In this document: positions 16,847 to 25,808 of the stretch, piece by piece
How positions within the stretch are numbered: position 1 is the first letter of the stretch
Layout: each line of letters opens with the position of its first letter
Source of the DNA: CAYQUO01 sp964420835
Lineage (GTDB): Bacteria > Chloroflexota > Anaerolineae > Anaerolineales > Anaerolineaceae
Length of the DNA stretch: 64,000 bases
Direction of reading: 5' to 3'
Assembly (NCBI GenBank): GCA_964420835.1
Contig: CAYQUO010000001.1
Coordinates: 186,001 to 250,000 of the forward strand
Made by a program: the position numbers and the translations under genes
Notes under the pieces: generated by a model
What the model was told of the DNA's origin: nothing
What the model saw: only the letters and a program-made list of their open reading frames with translations
Database searches by the model: none

Positions 16847-19615
16847 TCATTTTTGCCGTTTGAGGACCTTCAGGAAGGTTTCCACCACCTGCGGGTCGAA
16901 CTCTCGGCCGGCCTGTTCCTTGAGGTAGGCTAGGGCGTCCTCCTCGCTCCAAGCCTTCCGGTAGGGCCGCTCTGACCGCAGGGCGTCCCATACGTCAACC
17001 ACGGCGAACATGCGTGCCGCCTGGGGGATCTCGATGCCCGCCAGGCCGTGCGGGTAGCCGGAGCCATCCCAGCGCTCGTGGTGGCAGTAGGGGATGTCCA
17101 GGGCGGGGTGCAGGTAGGCGATGGGGGAAAGCATTTCGTACGCCAGTTGCGGGTGTGTGCGCATCAGTTTCCATTCCTGCTCGCTAAGGGGACCGGGCTT
17201 TAACAGGATCTCATCCGGCACACCCAATTTGCCGATGTCGTGCAGCAGCGCCCCCCGGCGAATGTGCACCAGTTCGACCTCGGGCACGCCCATGGCCCGG
17301 GCCAGTTCAAGGGTCAGTTCGGTCACCCGGCGTGTATGGCCTTCAGTTTCCTTGTCCCGCAAGTCCAGGGCCCGCGACCAGCCTTCGATGGTCGAGTCAT
17401 AGGCCAGGGCCAGTTCCAGGTTGGCGTGTTTCAGGTTGTTGAACAACTGGGCATTGTCAATGGCAATGGCCGCCTGTTGGGCCAGGGCATCCAAAAAATC
17501 GGTCCATTCCGGGTTGGTCTGGAACGGCCGGCATTGGAAAACCTCCAGCACACCCTTCACCTGGCCCTTGGCGATTAACGGCACGGCATAGTAAAAGGAA
17601 AAACTTTCCTGGCGCCAAAATTCGGCCAACTGTGCATCCGTACCCTCCACATCCACGTCGTGCATTTCCAGGGGCGTGCGCGCCAGCGCCACCCTGCCGG
17701 CAAGGCTTTCCCCTTCCTTTACCAGCGCTGTCCTGATCAGGTCGGTGCGAAAGCCGCTGCCGGCCCCAAATTCCAGGTTGCGGGTATGCGGGTTCAGCAG
17801 CAGGATGCTGGCGGCATCCACCTTTAACTGGCCCACCACCTGTTCGGTGATGATTGCCAGGGTCACCTTCAGGTCCACGGTGGTGGTGATGGCCTGGTCG
17901 ATGTTCTGCAGCGCCTTCAACTGTTCCAGCCGCTTCAGGGCCTCCTCGTACAGGCGCAGGCGGTGCAGGGTCGTACCGGCCATCTCGGCCAGCGATTCAA
18001 GCAGTTTGACCTGTTCCTGCGAGAGGCGTTTCGAGGCCGGGACCGAGATGTAGATTACACCCACGGTGTCGCTGCCGGTGCGGATGGGCAGCACAACCCC
18101 ACCCCAGCCCGGGGGCATTTGGTCGCGCAGCGATTCGCGGGTGTACGGGTCGGTGCGGAAGTCGTCCGTCACATGGGTGCGCCCGCTGCGGAAGACCCGC
18201 ATGGCAATACTGCTGCCTGTCCTGGGCCCGGAGCGGTCCAGCCGGGCGAACCAGCCGCGGTCAACCACCGGCAGCAGGTCGTCGGATTCCGGATGGTGGA
18301 GCGAGATGGACCCGGAATCCGTGCCCAGTGCGGCCAGCGTTTCATCCATCAGGATCGGCAGAGCCTCTTCGCGGGTGCGGGCCTTGCGCAGCGCCACGCT
18401 CACCGTGTGGATGGTTTCCAGTTCGTCAAGGCGCTCCTGCAGGGTTTCCGTGATCCGTTGCCGGTGGGTGAAATCGTGCAGGATGCCCACCATCTCGGCC
18501 ACCTGGCCTTCTTCATCGAGAATGGGCTGGTAGGTTACGGCAACCGATCGTTTTCCACCGTGGGCAAAATGAAAACTTGTTTCCAGTGAGACCTTCGCGC
18601 GGGTGATAAACGCCCGCCGCAATGCCGGCATGGAGACCTTGTAGATCTTTTCCGGCCAGACTTCGTCCTCGCGCTTGCCCAGCAGTTCGGCCTCGGAATG
18701 GCCGGAGAACTCTCGGGCGGCGGCATTGGCGTATTTCACCCGCATGTGGCGGTCGTAGATCACCACGCTGTCGGGAATGTGCTCCAGTGCCTTTCCGAAG
18801 CGGTCCTCGCTCTCCTTGAGCGCCCTTTCAATGCCCCTGCGCCAGGAGAGGTCCTGGGCGATGACCTGGATGGACATCCGGCCCTGGTAGGGGAACTGGG
18901 TGGCGGAGATCTCCACCGGGATGCGTTTTCCATCCAGGCGCAGCAACATGGTTTCCACCGGCTTGTCAAGGACATGGCCCTGAAAAAGAAGTTGAACTTG
19001 TTCGGCTCCCTTGTCGACCATCCCGGGGGGCAGAAGGGTGGAATAGTGTTTGCCGAGCAGGTTCGCCGTTTTTCCCGCCCCCGTCAATTGTCGGGCAGCC
19101 CGGTTGGCAAAAACAAATCGTCCCTCCGTGTCGATGAGCACGACCGCGTAGGGGGCCGTTTCCAGCATCAGCCGAAAGCGCTCTTCGCCCTCATCCAGGG
19201 CCAGCGCTGTCCGATGGTGTTCACTGACATCCCTGGTGACCATCAGCACGGCGCTGCGCCCCCTGAATTCCAGGGTTTGCGAGGTGGTCTCCACGTCGAT
19301 CAGGCTTCCATCCTTGAGGCGGTGGACCAGTCCCCCGGTCTGCCGTGGCCCCGGCCGCTTGCGGGCGGCAGTGCCCGGCTGTCCTGCGGCATCCGCCCGG
19401 GGGCCGATGTCCGAAAGGTTCATCTGCAGGAATTCCTGGCGGGTGTACCCGTACTTCTCCACAGCCGCAGCGTTAACCTCCAGGAAGGCCAGCGTTTTCA
19501 GGTCATAGATCCACATCGGGATCGGGTGTTCCTGAATCAATTGTTCAAATGAGCCCGGTTCAGGGGGAGTTTCATCTTCGTGCAGCCGTTTATGGTCCAG
19601 CTGGGTTTCCATCAC
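16847..19615 (-). CDS. Multi-PAS, dual-GAF, HD-GYP phosphodiesterase
   Basis: 922 residues, soluble. Three PAS domains (about 20-130, 140-255, 270-385), two GAF domains (about 400-555 and 570-720) and a C-terminal HD-GYP domain (about 735-920). The HD-GYP active site is intact: HIRRGALLHDIGKLGVP, YCHHERWDGSGYP. It should hydrolyse c-di-GMP and counter the GGDEF protein at 5873. The PAS domains lack an obvious cofactor signature. A second start 3 bases later is equally possible. Two -10-like elements (one extended, 19669-19661) lie upstream on this strand. Confidence 0.92.
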   Translation of the reverse strand: MMETQLDHKRLHEDETPPEPGSFEQLIQEHPIPMWIYDLKTLAFLEVNAAAVEKYGYTRQEFLQMNLSDIGPRADAAGQPGTAARKRPGPRQTGGLVHRLKDGSLIDVETTSQTLEFRGRSAVLMVTRDVSEHHRTALALDEGEERFRLMLETAPYAVVLIDTEGRFVFANRAARQLTGAGKTANLLGKHYSTLLPPGMVDKGAEQVQLLFQGHVLDKPVETMLLRLDGKRIPVEISATQFPYQGRMSIQVIAQDLSWRRGIERALKESEDRFGKALEHIPDSVVIYDRHMRVKYANAAAREFSGHSEAELLGKREDEVWPEKIYKVSMPALRRAFITRAKVSLETSFHFAHGGKRSVAVTYQPILDEEGQVAEMVGILHDFTHRQRITETLQERLDELETIHTVSVALRKARTREEALPILMDETLAALGTDSGSISLHHPESDDLLPVVDRGWFARLDRSGPRTGSSIAMRVFRSGRTHVTDDFRTDPYTRESLRDQMPPGWGGVVLPIRTGSDTVGVIYISVPASKRLSQEQVKLLESLAEMAGTTLHRLRLYEEALKRLEQLKALQNIDQAITTTVDLKVTLAIITEQVVGQLKVDAASILLLNPHTRNLEFGAGSGFRTDLIRTALVKEGESLAGRVALARTPLEMHDVDVEGTDAQLAEFWRQESFSFYYAVPLIAKGQVKGVLEVFQCRPFQTNPEWTDFLDALAQQAAIAIDNAQLFNNLKHANLELALAYDSTIEGWSRALDLRDKETEGHTRRVTELTLELARAMGVPEVELVHIRRGALLHDIGKLGVPDEILLKPGPLSEQEWKLMRTHPQLAYEMLSPIAYLHPALDIPYCHHERWDGSGYPHGLAGIEIPQAARMFAVVDVWDALRSERPYRKAWSEEDALAYLKEQAGREFDPQVVETFLKVLKRQK

Positions 19616-19660
19616 ATTCCATCCAGCAATTTTAATGCCACCACCAACAATGGGCAGTGG

Positions 19661-19669
19661 ATTCTAACA
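19661..19669 (-). promoter_or_regulatory. Extended -10 promoter of the HD-GYP gene
   Basis: Reads TG-T-TAGAAT on the minus strand, 46 bases before the start codon. A second -10-like TTAAAAT lies closer, near 19636-19630. Confidence 0.4.
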
Positions 19670-19822
19670 CCATTTCCCCGATTTCGTTGCCCTTTTTTGG
19701 TTTACAAAGTTGCAAAGCGCCCAGGCGGCAGCCAATGCCCCGCCATCTTGGGGTTGCAGGAAGAATGCCAGCGTTCCGCCGGCAATGGGGGCATTCACCC
19801 AACCGGCGGAGGAGGGGCGTTG

Positions 19823-20938
19823 CTATTGGATCCGTTCGCCGCTGAGATGCACCTTGTGGGTGAAGGAGTTGTTGCCGGTCGCGCTCCAGGCATTGTAGAA
19901 GAAGTTGAAGTCGTCGATGCTGAGCAGGATGTGGTCCTGCAGGTAGCCGCCCAGGTAGGTGTAGGGCACGTCCTCGTTCTGGGCGTAAGTGGGATCGGCC
20001 GGGATCCAGCCGGTCCCTGGCAGGTACACCTCGGCCCATTGGTGCGTTTCGAAGACGTAGGTGCCCTTCTCTTTACCGGGGTTGATGTTGAAACCCTGTA
20101 CGCGCCGGGCCGGGATGCCGGCTGCCCGGCTGAGGGCGATCATCAGGAAGGAGATGTCCGTGCAATCGCCCTCGCCGGTCTCCAGGGCGGTGATGGCGCC
20201 ACGGTCTTCGGCGTGATAGACGTAGCGGACGGCATCCCTGGCATAATCGTAGAAAGCCCGCACCCGGGCGCAGACATCCGGCCGGCCGGCGGAAAGGTCG
20301 GCGGCGATCTGCCGGATGCGCGGGTGGTCAGATTCGATGTACTCCTCCGGCTGAAGATAGGCCTGTGGCAGGTCGCCGCTGCAGGCGGTTGGCACATCCA
20401 GCCTGTCGGGGTGGAGCGTCACCTCGCCGCGCAGGGTATAGGAGAAAACATCGCCCGGTTGCAGCCGGAGCCCGTCCTGGTCGATGTAGGCCATCCGGCT
20501 GCCGTCCACGCCCTCCTGGATGCTGTATTCCACATCCGGCAGGTCATGGAAGAGCGCCTTTTGGAACGGGGGAAGATCCACCGGCAGGCCCTGCCTGATC
20601 TCGAACCGCTCAACCATCTCCGGCCCGTTGTTGGTGAAATCGACCACCTGTTCAAAGCGGAACGTCCTCGGCGAGGCGGTTGGTGTGGCCTTTGCCACGG
20701 AAGGGCTTTGGGGTGATTCCAGGATCACCAATGCCGGGGTTGAGCCGGTTGGTGTGGCTTTTGCTGCAGCACGGACCACCAGGTTGTCGTAAACCAGGTA
20801 GCCGGTGATCAGGCTGGCGACCAGGCAGCAGGCCAGCACCACCAGCAGCGCCGGGGCGATCCAGCAGCCCCGGTGTTTGGCCGGCGAAGCGGCCCGTGTT
20901 GCGAAAGGAGGTGGGTTTTCAGGTGGTTGGGGGGTCAT
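19823..20938 (-). CDS. Membrane-anchored transglutaminase-like protein
   Basis: About 371 residues from the Met at 20938 (20974 is an alternative). N-terminal cytoplasmic stretch, one membrane helix (about 25-50), a Thr/Pro linker with an imperfect ATPT repeat, a beta-rich domain, then the transglutaminase-like core (about 240-330). The catalytic triad is visible: Cys in GDCTDISFLMIALSRAAGI, His in HQWAEVYLPGTGW and Asp in IPADPTYAQ. Such extracellular domains act as peptidases or cross-linkers of cell-surface protein. No partner DUF58 or MoxR gene is adjacent, unlike many bacterial transglutaminase loci. Confidence 0.85.
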   Translation of the reverse strand: MTPQPPENPPPFATRAASPAKHRGCWIAPALLVVLACCLVASLITGYLVYDNLVVRAAAKATPTGSTPALVILESPQSPSVAKATPTASPRTFRFEQVVDFTNNGPEMVERFEIRQGLPVDLPPFQKALFHDLPDVEYSIQEGVDGSRMAYIDQDGLRLQPGDVFSYTLRGEVTLHPDRLDVPTACSGDLPQAYLQPEEYIESDHPRIRQIAADLSAGRPDVCARVRAFYDYARDAVRYVYHAEDRGAITALETGEGDCTDISFLMIALSRAAGIPARRVQGFNINPGKEKGTYVFETHQWAEVYLPGTGWIPADPTYAQNEDVPYTYLGGYLQDHILLSIDDFNFFYNAWSATGNNSFTHKVHLSGERIQ

Positions 20939-21136
20939 GCCTGCAAGTATAGCGGAAGCGGGCACCCCGGTCAATTGCCCCGCGCCGCGGGGCGGAACGA
21001 CCCCGGGAGTGGGGTCTGTGCAGGCAAATTACCGCCTGTGAAACCGGTTTCACCCCGCCCGGCCCGGCCAAACGACCCGGTTGGCCATTTTTCCTGGCTG
21101 CAGGCCTTTTTCCCGCCAGGGTGGGTCCTGGATGGT

Positions 21137-21169
21137 AAAAAAGGGGGGCTGCCCGCATGGGACAGCCCC
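21137..21169 (-). terminator. Intrinsic terminator of the FnIII lipoprotein gene
   Basis: On the minus strand the stem GGGGCTG/CAGCCCC, extended by GGG/CCC across one bulged base with a GCAT loop, is followed by six T. It lies about 30 bases after the stop at 21197. Confidence 0.88.
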
Positions 21170-21196
21170 TCGTAGTGCCATTTCAGCAGGGGTTCA

Positions 21197-23125
21197 TTAT
21201 GGACACACGGTCTTCGAAGGGATCAGATCCAGGGTAGTGCAATTCGATCCCCAAGCCCCATACCCCATCACGTCGGTGCGCCCTGTTTGGCAGACCGTCA
21301 TGCTCCCGCCATCCTGGTTGGCCGTGACCGTCCAGCGGCCGTTGCCGTACGCAATTCCCCCGCCATTGATGTCGACATAGTAGTTGAGGGTTCCGCCTTT
21401 TTTGCCACCGGGAACAAAGTCCATCCACCCATTGGCCATGCCGCCTATATTGAGGGTAAACGGCCTGCCCAGGCACACCTGCCCGGAGAGGATGACATCT
21501 CCCCATTGCTGCGCCGGCACTTCAAAGGCGGGCTTGCATCTCTCCAGCACCTGGCGCAGATGCTTCACGATTTCCTCCTCGTCGTATTGTTTCCGCAATT
21601 GGTCCGCCAGGTCCTTGTAAAAACCCTTTTTGGCAGCGCCCATGCGGTCAAGCAGGTTCCAGGCATCCATCACATCGCCGGTGTCCGGCGGGTTGCTGCC
21701 CTCCCTGCAGCGGTCGCTCAGCAGGTTCAATTCAATTATTATATTATCGGCGGCCAATTCCCACAGTTTTTCCTCCATTCCAATGTACTTGTTGGGCTCG
21801 CCGTCCTTCATGCGCTCGCGGTTGGCCTGATCCAGCCACTTGCTGAAGGAATCCAGGGAAGTGGAGATCTCACCCATGGAGCCGGCGCCAGCCATTTCCA
21901 TCTCCAGGTTCTTAGCCCATTCCACGGCGGGGTTTTTGTTGAACTTTACGTTGGGAAGGGGGATTAGGTCAATTTCGTCATTCAACTCGGCCGCCGCCGA
22001 GTTCTGCTGCCCGTTGTTGGCCGGGTTGGAGGAGCCCCGGCCCACCTGGCTGTTCACCTCTGCGGGGGTGGCGGCGGAGATGCCAGCAGGGCCGGCCTGG
22101 TTAACGGTGATCATTTTAAATCCGGATTTAAGGTGCAATGCATCCGGCAGCCGGGCCAGCCCCGGGCTCCCCGGCCGTCCGCTGATGGCATCTCCCTCAT
22201 CTATCGTGCGCAGGTACAGTTCGGAGGTGTCCGGGTCGATGGCGAAGGCCAGCGGGAGCAGGCTGCCGGTTTGCGGCGCCTCCTTGTATCGGATGCTGAG
22301 CGTGGCCGGCAGGCTGAAGGACAGCCCATTCGGCTGGATGTCCACGCCCGCCAGCAGGCCGCCGCTGAAGGGCAGGCCTTTCACCTCCTGCAGGGGCACC
22401 AGGTCCATCTCGACCTCGTAAGGCAGGGCGCCCTCAGGCACGTCCAGTTGATAGTGTACGCTGCCATCAGGGGTTTCTGCGCTTAATGTGCCGCCGGCCG
22501 GTCCGACCTTCACGCCAGGCTGCCCCTGCCCGCCCAGCATGGCGGACAATTGGGAGGGGTCCAGGCTGGAGGGATCCGCCCCGCCTTCCAGCAGCGATTG
22601 GAACTGGGATAGCACGCCCGGAAGGGCGGCGGCCGGGTTGGAGGGGTCAAAGCCGCTGGAAAAGGGTACGGCTTCCACGATAAGCGGGTTGGCGGGGATG
22701 GCTTCCAGTTGGGCTGTTGCCGTGGCAGGCTCGCCGGCCTGGTTGCCCGCCACACTGCGCAGGTGGTAGGTCAGCGGCTCGCCCTGTGGGGCCAGGTAAT
22801 CGCGGTAAGTGGCTGCTTCCGGGGGCAGTTCCACCAGGGCGATGAACACGCCGTCGCTGCCGGCCCGTTCCAGCAGGTAGCGTTCGGCCCCTGCTGCCGG
22901 CTGCCAGGTGAGGCGGATGCTCAGCGCATCCTCGGGGTTTGCTGCCAGGCCTGTGGGCGCAGCCGGTCCGCCGCTTTCGTAGTCCGGGCCATCAAAGGTC
23001 AGCGGGCCGGCATCCTGCCGGTTGGCGGGCTGGGCGGAATCGACGGCGCCGCGCACCAGGTTCAGCGGTGCGCAGGCCAGCGAGACCAGCACCCAAATGA
23101 TGAAAAATTTCAGGGGACGATTCAT
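21197..23125 (-). CDS. Large secreted FnIII-containing lipoprotein of unknown function
   Basis: 642 residues. Signal peptide with lipobox LVSLAC. An FnIII-like domain (about 52-140) opens with APTGLAANPEDALSIRLTW and ends with a YHLRSVAGNQAG strand pattern. A domain at about 195-310 with a GGTLS start resembles ZU5/beta-sandwich inserts. The remaining 300 residues include a helical section and a C-terminal beta part with a few Cys. No catalytic motif is seen. Single gene behind an AT-rich promoter region (23160-23200) and followed by a terminator, so it is monocistronic. Function unknown; probably surface adhesion or scaffolding. Confidence 0.78.
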   Translation of the reverse strand: MNRPLKFFIIWVLVSLACAPLNLVRGAVDSAQPANRQDAGPLTFDGPDYESGGPAAPTGLAANPEDALSIRLTWQPAAGAERYLLERAGSDGVFIALVELPPEAATYRDYLAPQGEPLTYHLRSVAGNQAGEPATATAQLEAIPANPLIVEAVPFSSGFDPSNPAAALPGVLSQFQSLLEGGADPSSLDPSQLSAMLGGQGQPGVKVGPAGGTLSAETPDGSVHYQLDVPEGALPYEVEMDLVPLQEVKGLPFSGGLLAGVDIQPNGLSFSLPATLSIRYKEAPQTGSLLPLAFAIDPDTSELYLRTIDEGDAISGRPGSPGLARLPDALHLKSGFKMITVNQAGPAGISAATPAEVNSQVGRGSSNPANNGQQNSAAAELNDEIDLIPLPNVKFNKNPAVEWAKNLEMEMAGAGSMGEISTSLDSFSKWLDQANRERMKDGEPNKYIGMEEKLWELAADNIIIELNLLSDRCREGSNPPDTGDVMDAWNLLDRMGAAKKGFYKDLADQLRKQYDEEEIVKHLRQVLERCKPAFEVPAQQWGDVILSGQVCLGRPFTLNIGGMANGWMDFVPGGKKGGTLNYYVDINGGGIAYGNGRWTVTANQDGGSMTVCQTGRTDVMGYGAWGSNCTTLDLIPSKTVCP

Positions 23126-23483
23126 TTTCCACCTCCGGTCAATTCTCGGGTTACCAATTAATAGTAATTATATCTAATTAGTTATTATACTACTTTTCCG
23201 TTGCAACCCTGGAGGCGGGGTGGGGAAAACGGCCGCCCGGAGGGCGGGGGCAGCGCCCACCTGCCGGGGGGGCGGGGCCGGTAATGGCCAAAGGAACCCC
23301 ATGCTGCCCGGGAGGATACAGGCGCAGGGCACACCCCGGCTGCCAGGCGTATGTCCATGCCAACACCTGCCCGGGGTCGGCAAGGCTGCCGGGGCGTTTG
23401 AGGGGCGACTTGCCTTAAGGTAAATTCAACGCAACTCTTACTCTATATAATGAAAACGATCATGATGCCCGGTCGAATTCACT
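23126..23483. other. Intergenic region between divergent genes
   Basis: No gene is supported here. The first 70 bases are markedly AT-rich and contain overlapping TATAAT-like words on the minus strand that probably drive the gene ending at 21197. The rest is GC-rich with several short inverted repeats, then AT-rich again toward the promoter at 23484. A TATAAT at 23446-23451 on the plus strand could be a second start. Confidence 0.5.
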
Positions 23484-23510
23484 TTGAAGCCATCGCTTTT
23501 ATGTTAGAAT
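23484..23510 (+). promoter_or_regulatory. Promoter of the membrane redox-like operon
   Basis: TTGAAG at 23484-23489 and an extended -10, TG-T-TAGAAT, at 23502-23510; spacing is 15 bases, short, but an extended -10 tolerates a poor -35. It leaves a leader of about 125 bases before the ATG at 23643. Confidence 0.5.
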
Positions 23511-23642
23511 GGCTTATTGATTCATGCTATCCACTGGAGGATGGCTGCAATACAAAGGCGGGAATTCTCCGGGGAAACCAATGGGGAAGTTCCGTGTTCT
23601 ATTATTGGCAATTAAATCATTCTTATCGTTTGGGAGGAACCC

Positions 23643-24248
23643 ATGATCGTGATCAACAATATTTTTCTGCTGCTGACCGGAGTGCTGGCGGCCTACCTGA
23701 GCTGGTATTTCTGGAAACGCTACAACCTGCACAAGGCGGTTCACAACATCTACTATTTGATGGGGTTTGTTGTCCTGCTGGTCTCGGGGGTGCTGCTCAT
23801 CATCCTGGGGATGGATATCCTGAAGTCTCCCTGGGTGCTGACGGTTGCCACCCTCATCCCGCTGGGCATCTCCATGGGCCTGGCCGAGGAATACTTCCCC
23901 AAGTGGAAGAAGGCCTTCAAGTGGTTCGCCACCATTGGTTTCCTGGCGATTGCCATTTCCAGCATTGGCGGCATCGAGCCCCTGAAGAAGATCGCCGTGC
24001 CGCTGTTTCACGGTGTGGCCGGCCTGGTCATCCTGCTCGGACCGTTCATCACCAAGCGCGGCCCCAAGGGCTTCTTCTGGGTGGGCATCGGCGGCCTGCT
24101 GATCGACCTGGGCGGCATTGCCCTGGCCTTCCTTTCGGCCGGCAAACAATTCCTCTTCTTCAGTTCCCAGGTGGTCGGCGTTATCCTTACCCCGCTCCTC
24201 TTCCTGATGACCCTGGCCTTTGCCATCGGCTTCGCCAAAAGGGGATAA
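23643..24248 (+). CDS. Polytopic membrane protein, first of two paralogs bracketing the cluster
   Basis: 201 residues, about six to seven helices, no recognised family. It shares a clear pattern with the 202-residue protein at 27653: LLIILGMDIL then IPLGISMGLA, a conserved FHGVAGLVI with the only shared His, GFFWVGIGGLL, and LLFLMTLAFAIGF at the C-terminus. The intramembrane His could bind a metal or heme but this is inference. It opens an operon with a heme-related gene set. A GGAGG precedes the ATG by 7 bases. Confidence 0.8.
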   Translation: MIVINNIFLLLTGVLAAYLSWYFWKRYNLHKAVHNIYYLMGFVVLLVSGVLLIILGMDILKSPWVLTVATLIPLGISMGLAEEYFPKWKKAFKWFATIGFLAIAISSIGGIEPLKKIAVPLFHGVAGLVILLGPFITKRGPKGFFWVGIGGLLIDLGGIALAFLSAGKQFLFFSSQVVGVILTPLLFLMTLAFAIGFAKRG

Positions 24249-24274
24249 TCGGTTACAATTTGCTCTGGAACCAA

Positions 24275-24301
24275 TTGCCGGCTGGAACTGCCAGCCGGCA
24301 A
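24275..24301 (+). repeat. Perfect 11-bp hairpin inside the membrane operon
   Basis: TTGCCGGCTGG pairs with CCAGCCGGCAA around a 5-base loop, 30 bases before the next gene. No T-tract follows, so it is more likely an mRNA-processing or stability element than a terminator. Confidence 0.6.
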
Positions 24302-24332
24302 CATTCGCGTAAAAAAACAGGGAGTACTGTCC

Positions 24333-25808
24333 ATGCAATTTCTAAAAGACCGTTTTAACTATCTCTTCGGCTCCACCAAGGGGCGCATCCTGGTGGCCAT
24401 TGCCATGATCGCCCTGACCACCGCCCTCTGGGGCACGCTTTCCGGCCCCATGGCCGAGTTGGGTGTGCGCCAGTTCGTCGTGCGCCTCTTTGGGGTTAAG
24501 ATGCTGCCCGTGGAGCGCGAAGGCCGCATCATCATCCTCTACCATTCCATCGCCATGGCTGTGATCGCCATCGAGACCTATATGGTCACCGGGCTGATCA
24601 AAATGAAGCCCTTCTACCGCGACGCCGCCAATGTGCTCGTTACCATCGGCTACCTGCTGGCCATGGTCTTTGGCCTGGTGTTCGCCTACTTCGGCCACAA
24701 CTGGGCCTTCCACGGGCTGTACATTGCCGGCCTCACGCTGATCTTCTTCGCCGGCGTGCTGCTCACCGTTGGGTTGTGGCCCTGGAACAGGGAATGGCAT
24801 CAGACGGATCGCCAGTACGCCGTCACCCGCTCCGGGGTGGACCTGGAACGGGTGGCTTTCTTCGCCACCGCCCTCACCACCGTCATCTCGGCGGTTTTCG
24901 GCGCCATCCCCGGCTCCTATTTTGGCAACGGCTTTCAGACCTTCCTGGCCGAGAACATCATTCGCTATCCCGAAAAGACGACCATGGAGTACTCCATCAT
25001 CGGGCACCTGCACATCATGCTGGCGCTCATCGCCATCATGATCACGCTGATCATCGGCCGCTGGCTCAACTTTAAGGGCAAACTGCACAAACTAGCCATG
25101 CCGCTGATGATCCTGGGCACCATCGTGCTCAACCTGGGGGTGTGGGGGGTGGTCACCCCGCTCCAGCCGGCGGCCCACATGGTGATCTACGTGGGGGCCA
25201 CGCCCTCCATGCTGGCGGCGCTCTTCCTGCTCATCTGGTCGTGGGGCAAACTGGCCCGCGAGGGCACGGCCCACCTGGAAAAGCCGACCTTCGGCCAGAA
25301 GGTGAGCGCCTTGTTAAGCGACCCCCTCAAGTTCGGGCCCACCTGGCAGATGCTCTTCATGAATTTCACCACCAGCGGCATCGGCATTTTCATGGCCGTG
25401 CGCCTGGATGAGATCTTCCGCGTTTGGCCGGCCCGCGAAGAGCGCATCGAACTCACCGGCCACTGGCACGTGCTTTCCGCCATCATCGCCACCATCATTC
25501 TCTTCTATTATGGAGACATGATTGGTCTGAAAGGCCGCCTGCGCCAGGTTTACGGCTGGGGGCTGATCGTCCTTTCCGACATTGCCTTCGCCGCCGTCAC
25601 CCTTTTCGAAATGAAACGGCTGTTCATCACCGAGGCTGCCCAGCAGCCGCTGGTGAACGGCCTGATCTACGCCATGGATGCCGGGTTGGGCCTCATGCTG
25701 GTCCTGCTGGCCGTGGTCATGGTCTGGCGGCTCAGCGACCTGTTCAAAAAGAAAGGCCGCTGGAGCGAAGAGAAGGATCACGATCTTTCGCAGGAGGTGA
25801 ACCGATGA
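24333..25808 (+). CDS. Histidine-rich polytopic membrane protein, possible heme-copper-oxidase relative
   Basis: 491 residues, about twelve helices. Membrane-embedded His residues are at about 71 (ILYHSIAMAVIAI), 122/127 (GHNWAFH), 225/227 (IIGHLHIMLALIA), 282 (AAHMVIYVG) and 377/379 (TGHWHVLSAIIA). The paired GHxH motifs resemble the HxH heme/copper ligands of helix X in heme-copper oxidases and NO reductases. However, the HPEVY copper motif and the HH pair of helix VII are not present, so it is not a standard oxidase. Stop overlaps the SUMF1 lipoprotein gene, and a heme O synthase-like gene follows, supporting heme binding. Function is inferred only. Confidence 0.7.
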   Translation: MQFLKDRFNYLFGSTKGRILVAIAMIALTTALWGTLSGPMAELGVRQFVVRLFGVKMLPVEREGRIIILYHSIAMAVIAIETYMVTGLIKMKPFYRDAANVLVTIGYLLAMVFGLVFAYFGHNWAFHGLYIAGLTLIFFAGVLLTVGLWPWNREWHQTDRQYAVTRSGVDLERVAFFATALTTVISAVFGAIPGSYFGNGFQTFLAENIIRYPEKTTMEYSIIGHLHIMLALIAIMITLIIGRWLNFKGKLHKLAMPLMILGTIVLNLGVWGVVTPLQPAAHMVIYVGATPSMLAALFLLIWSWGKLAREGTAHLEKPTFGQKVSALLSDPLKFGPTWQMLFMNFTTSGIGIFMAVRLDEIFRVWPAREERIELTGHWHVLSAIIATIILFYYGDMIGLKGRLRQVYGWGLIVLSDIAFAAVTLFEMKRLFITEAAQQPLVNGLIYAMDAGLGLMLVLLAVVMVWRLSDLFKKKGRWSEEKDHDLSQEVNR

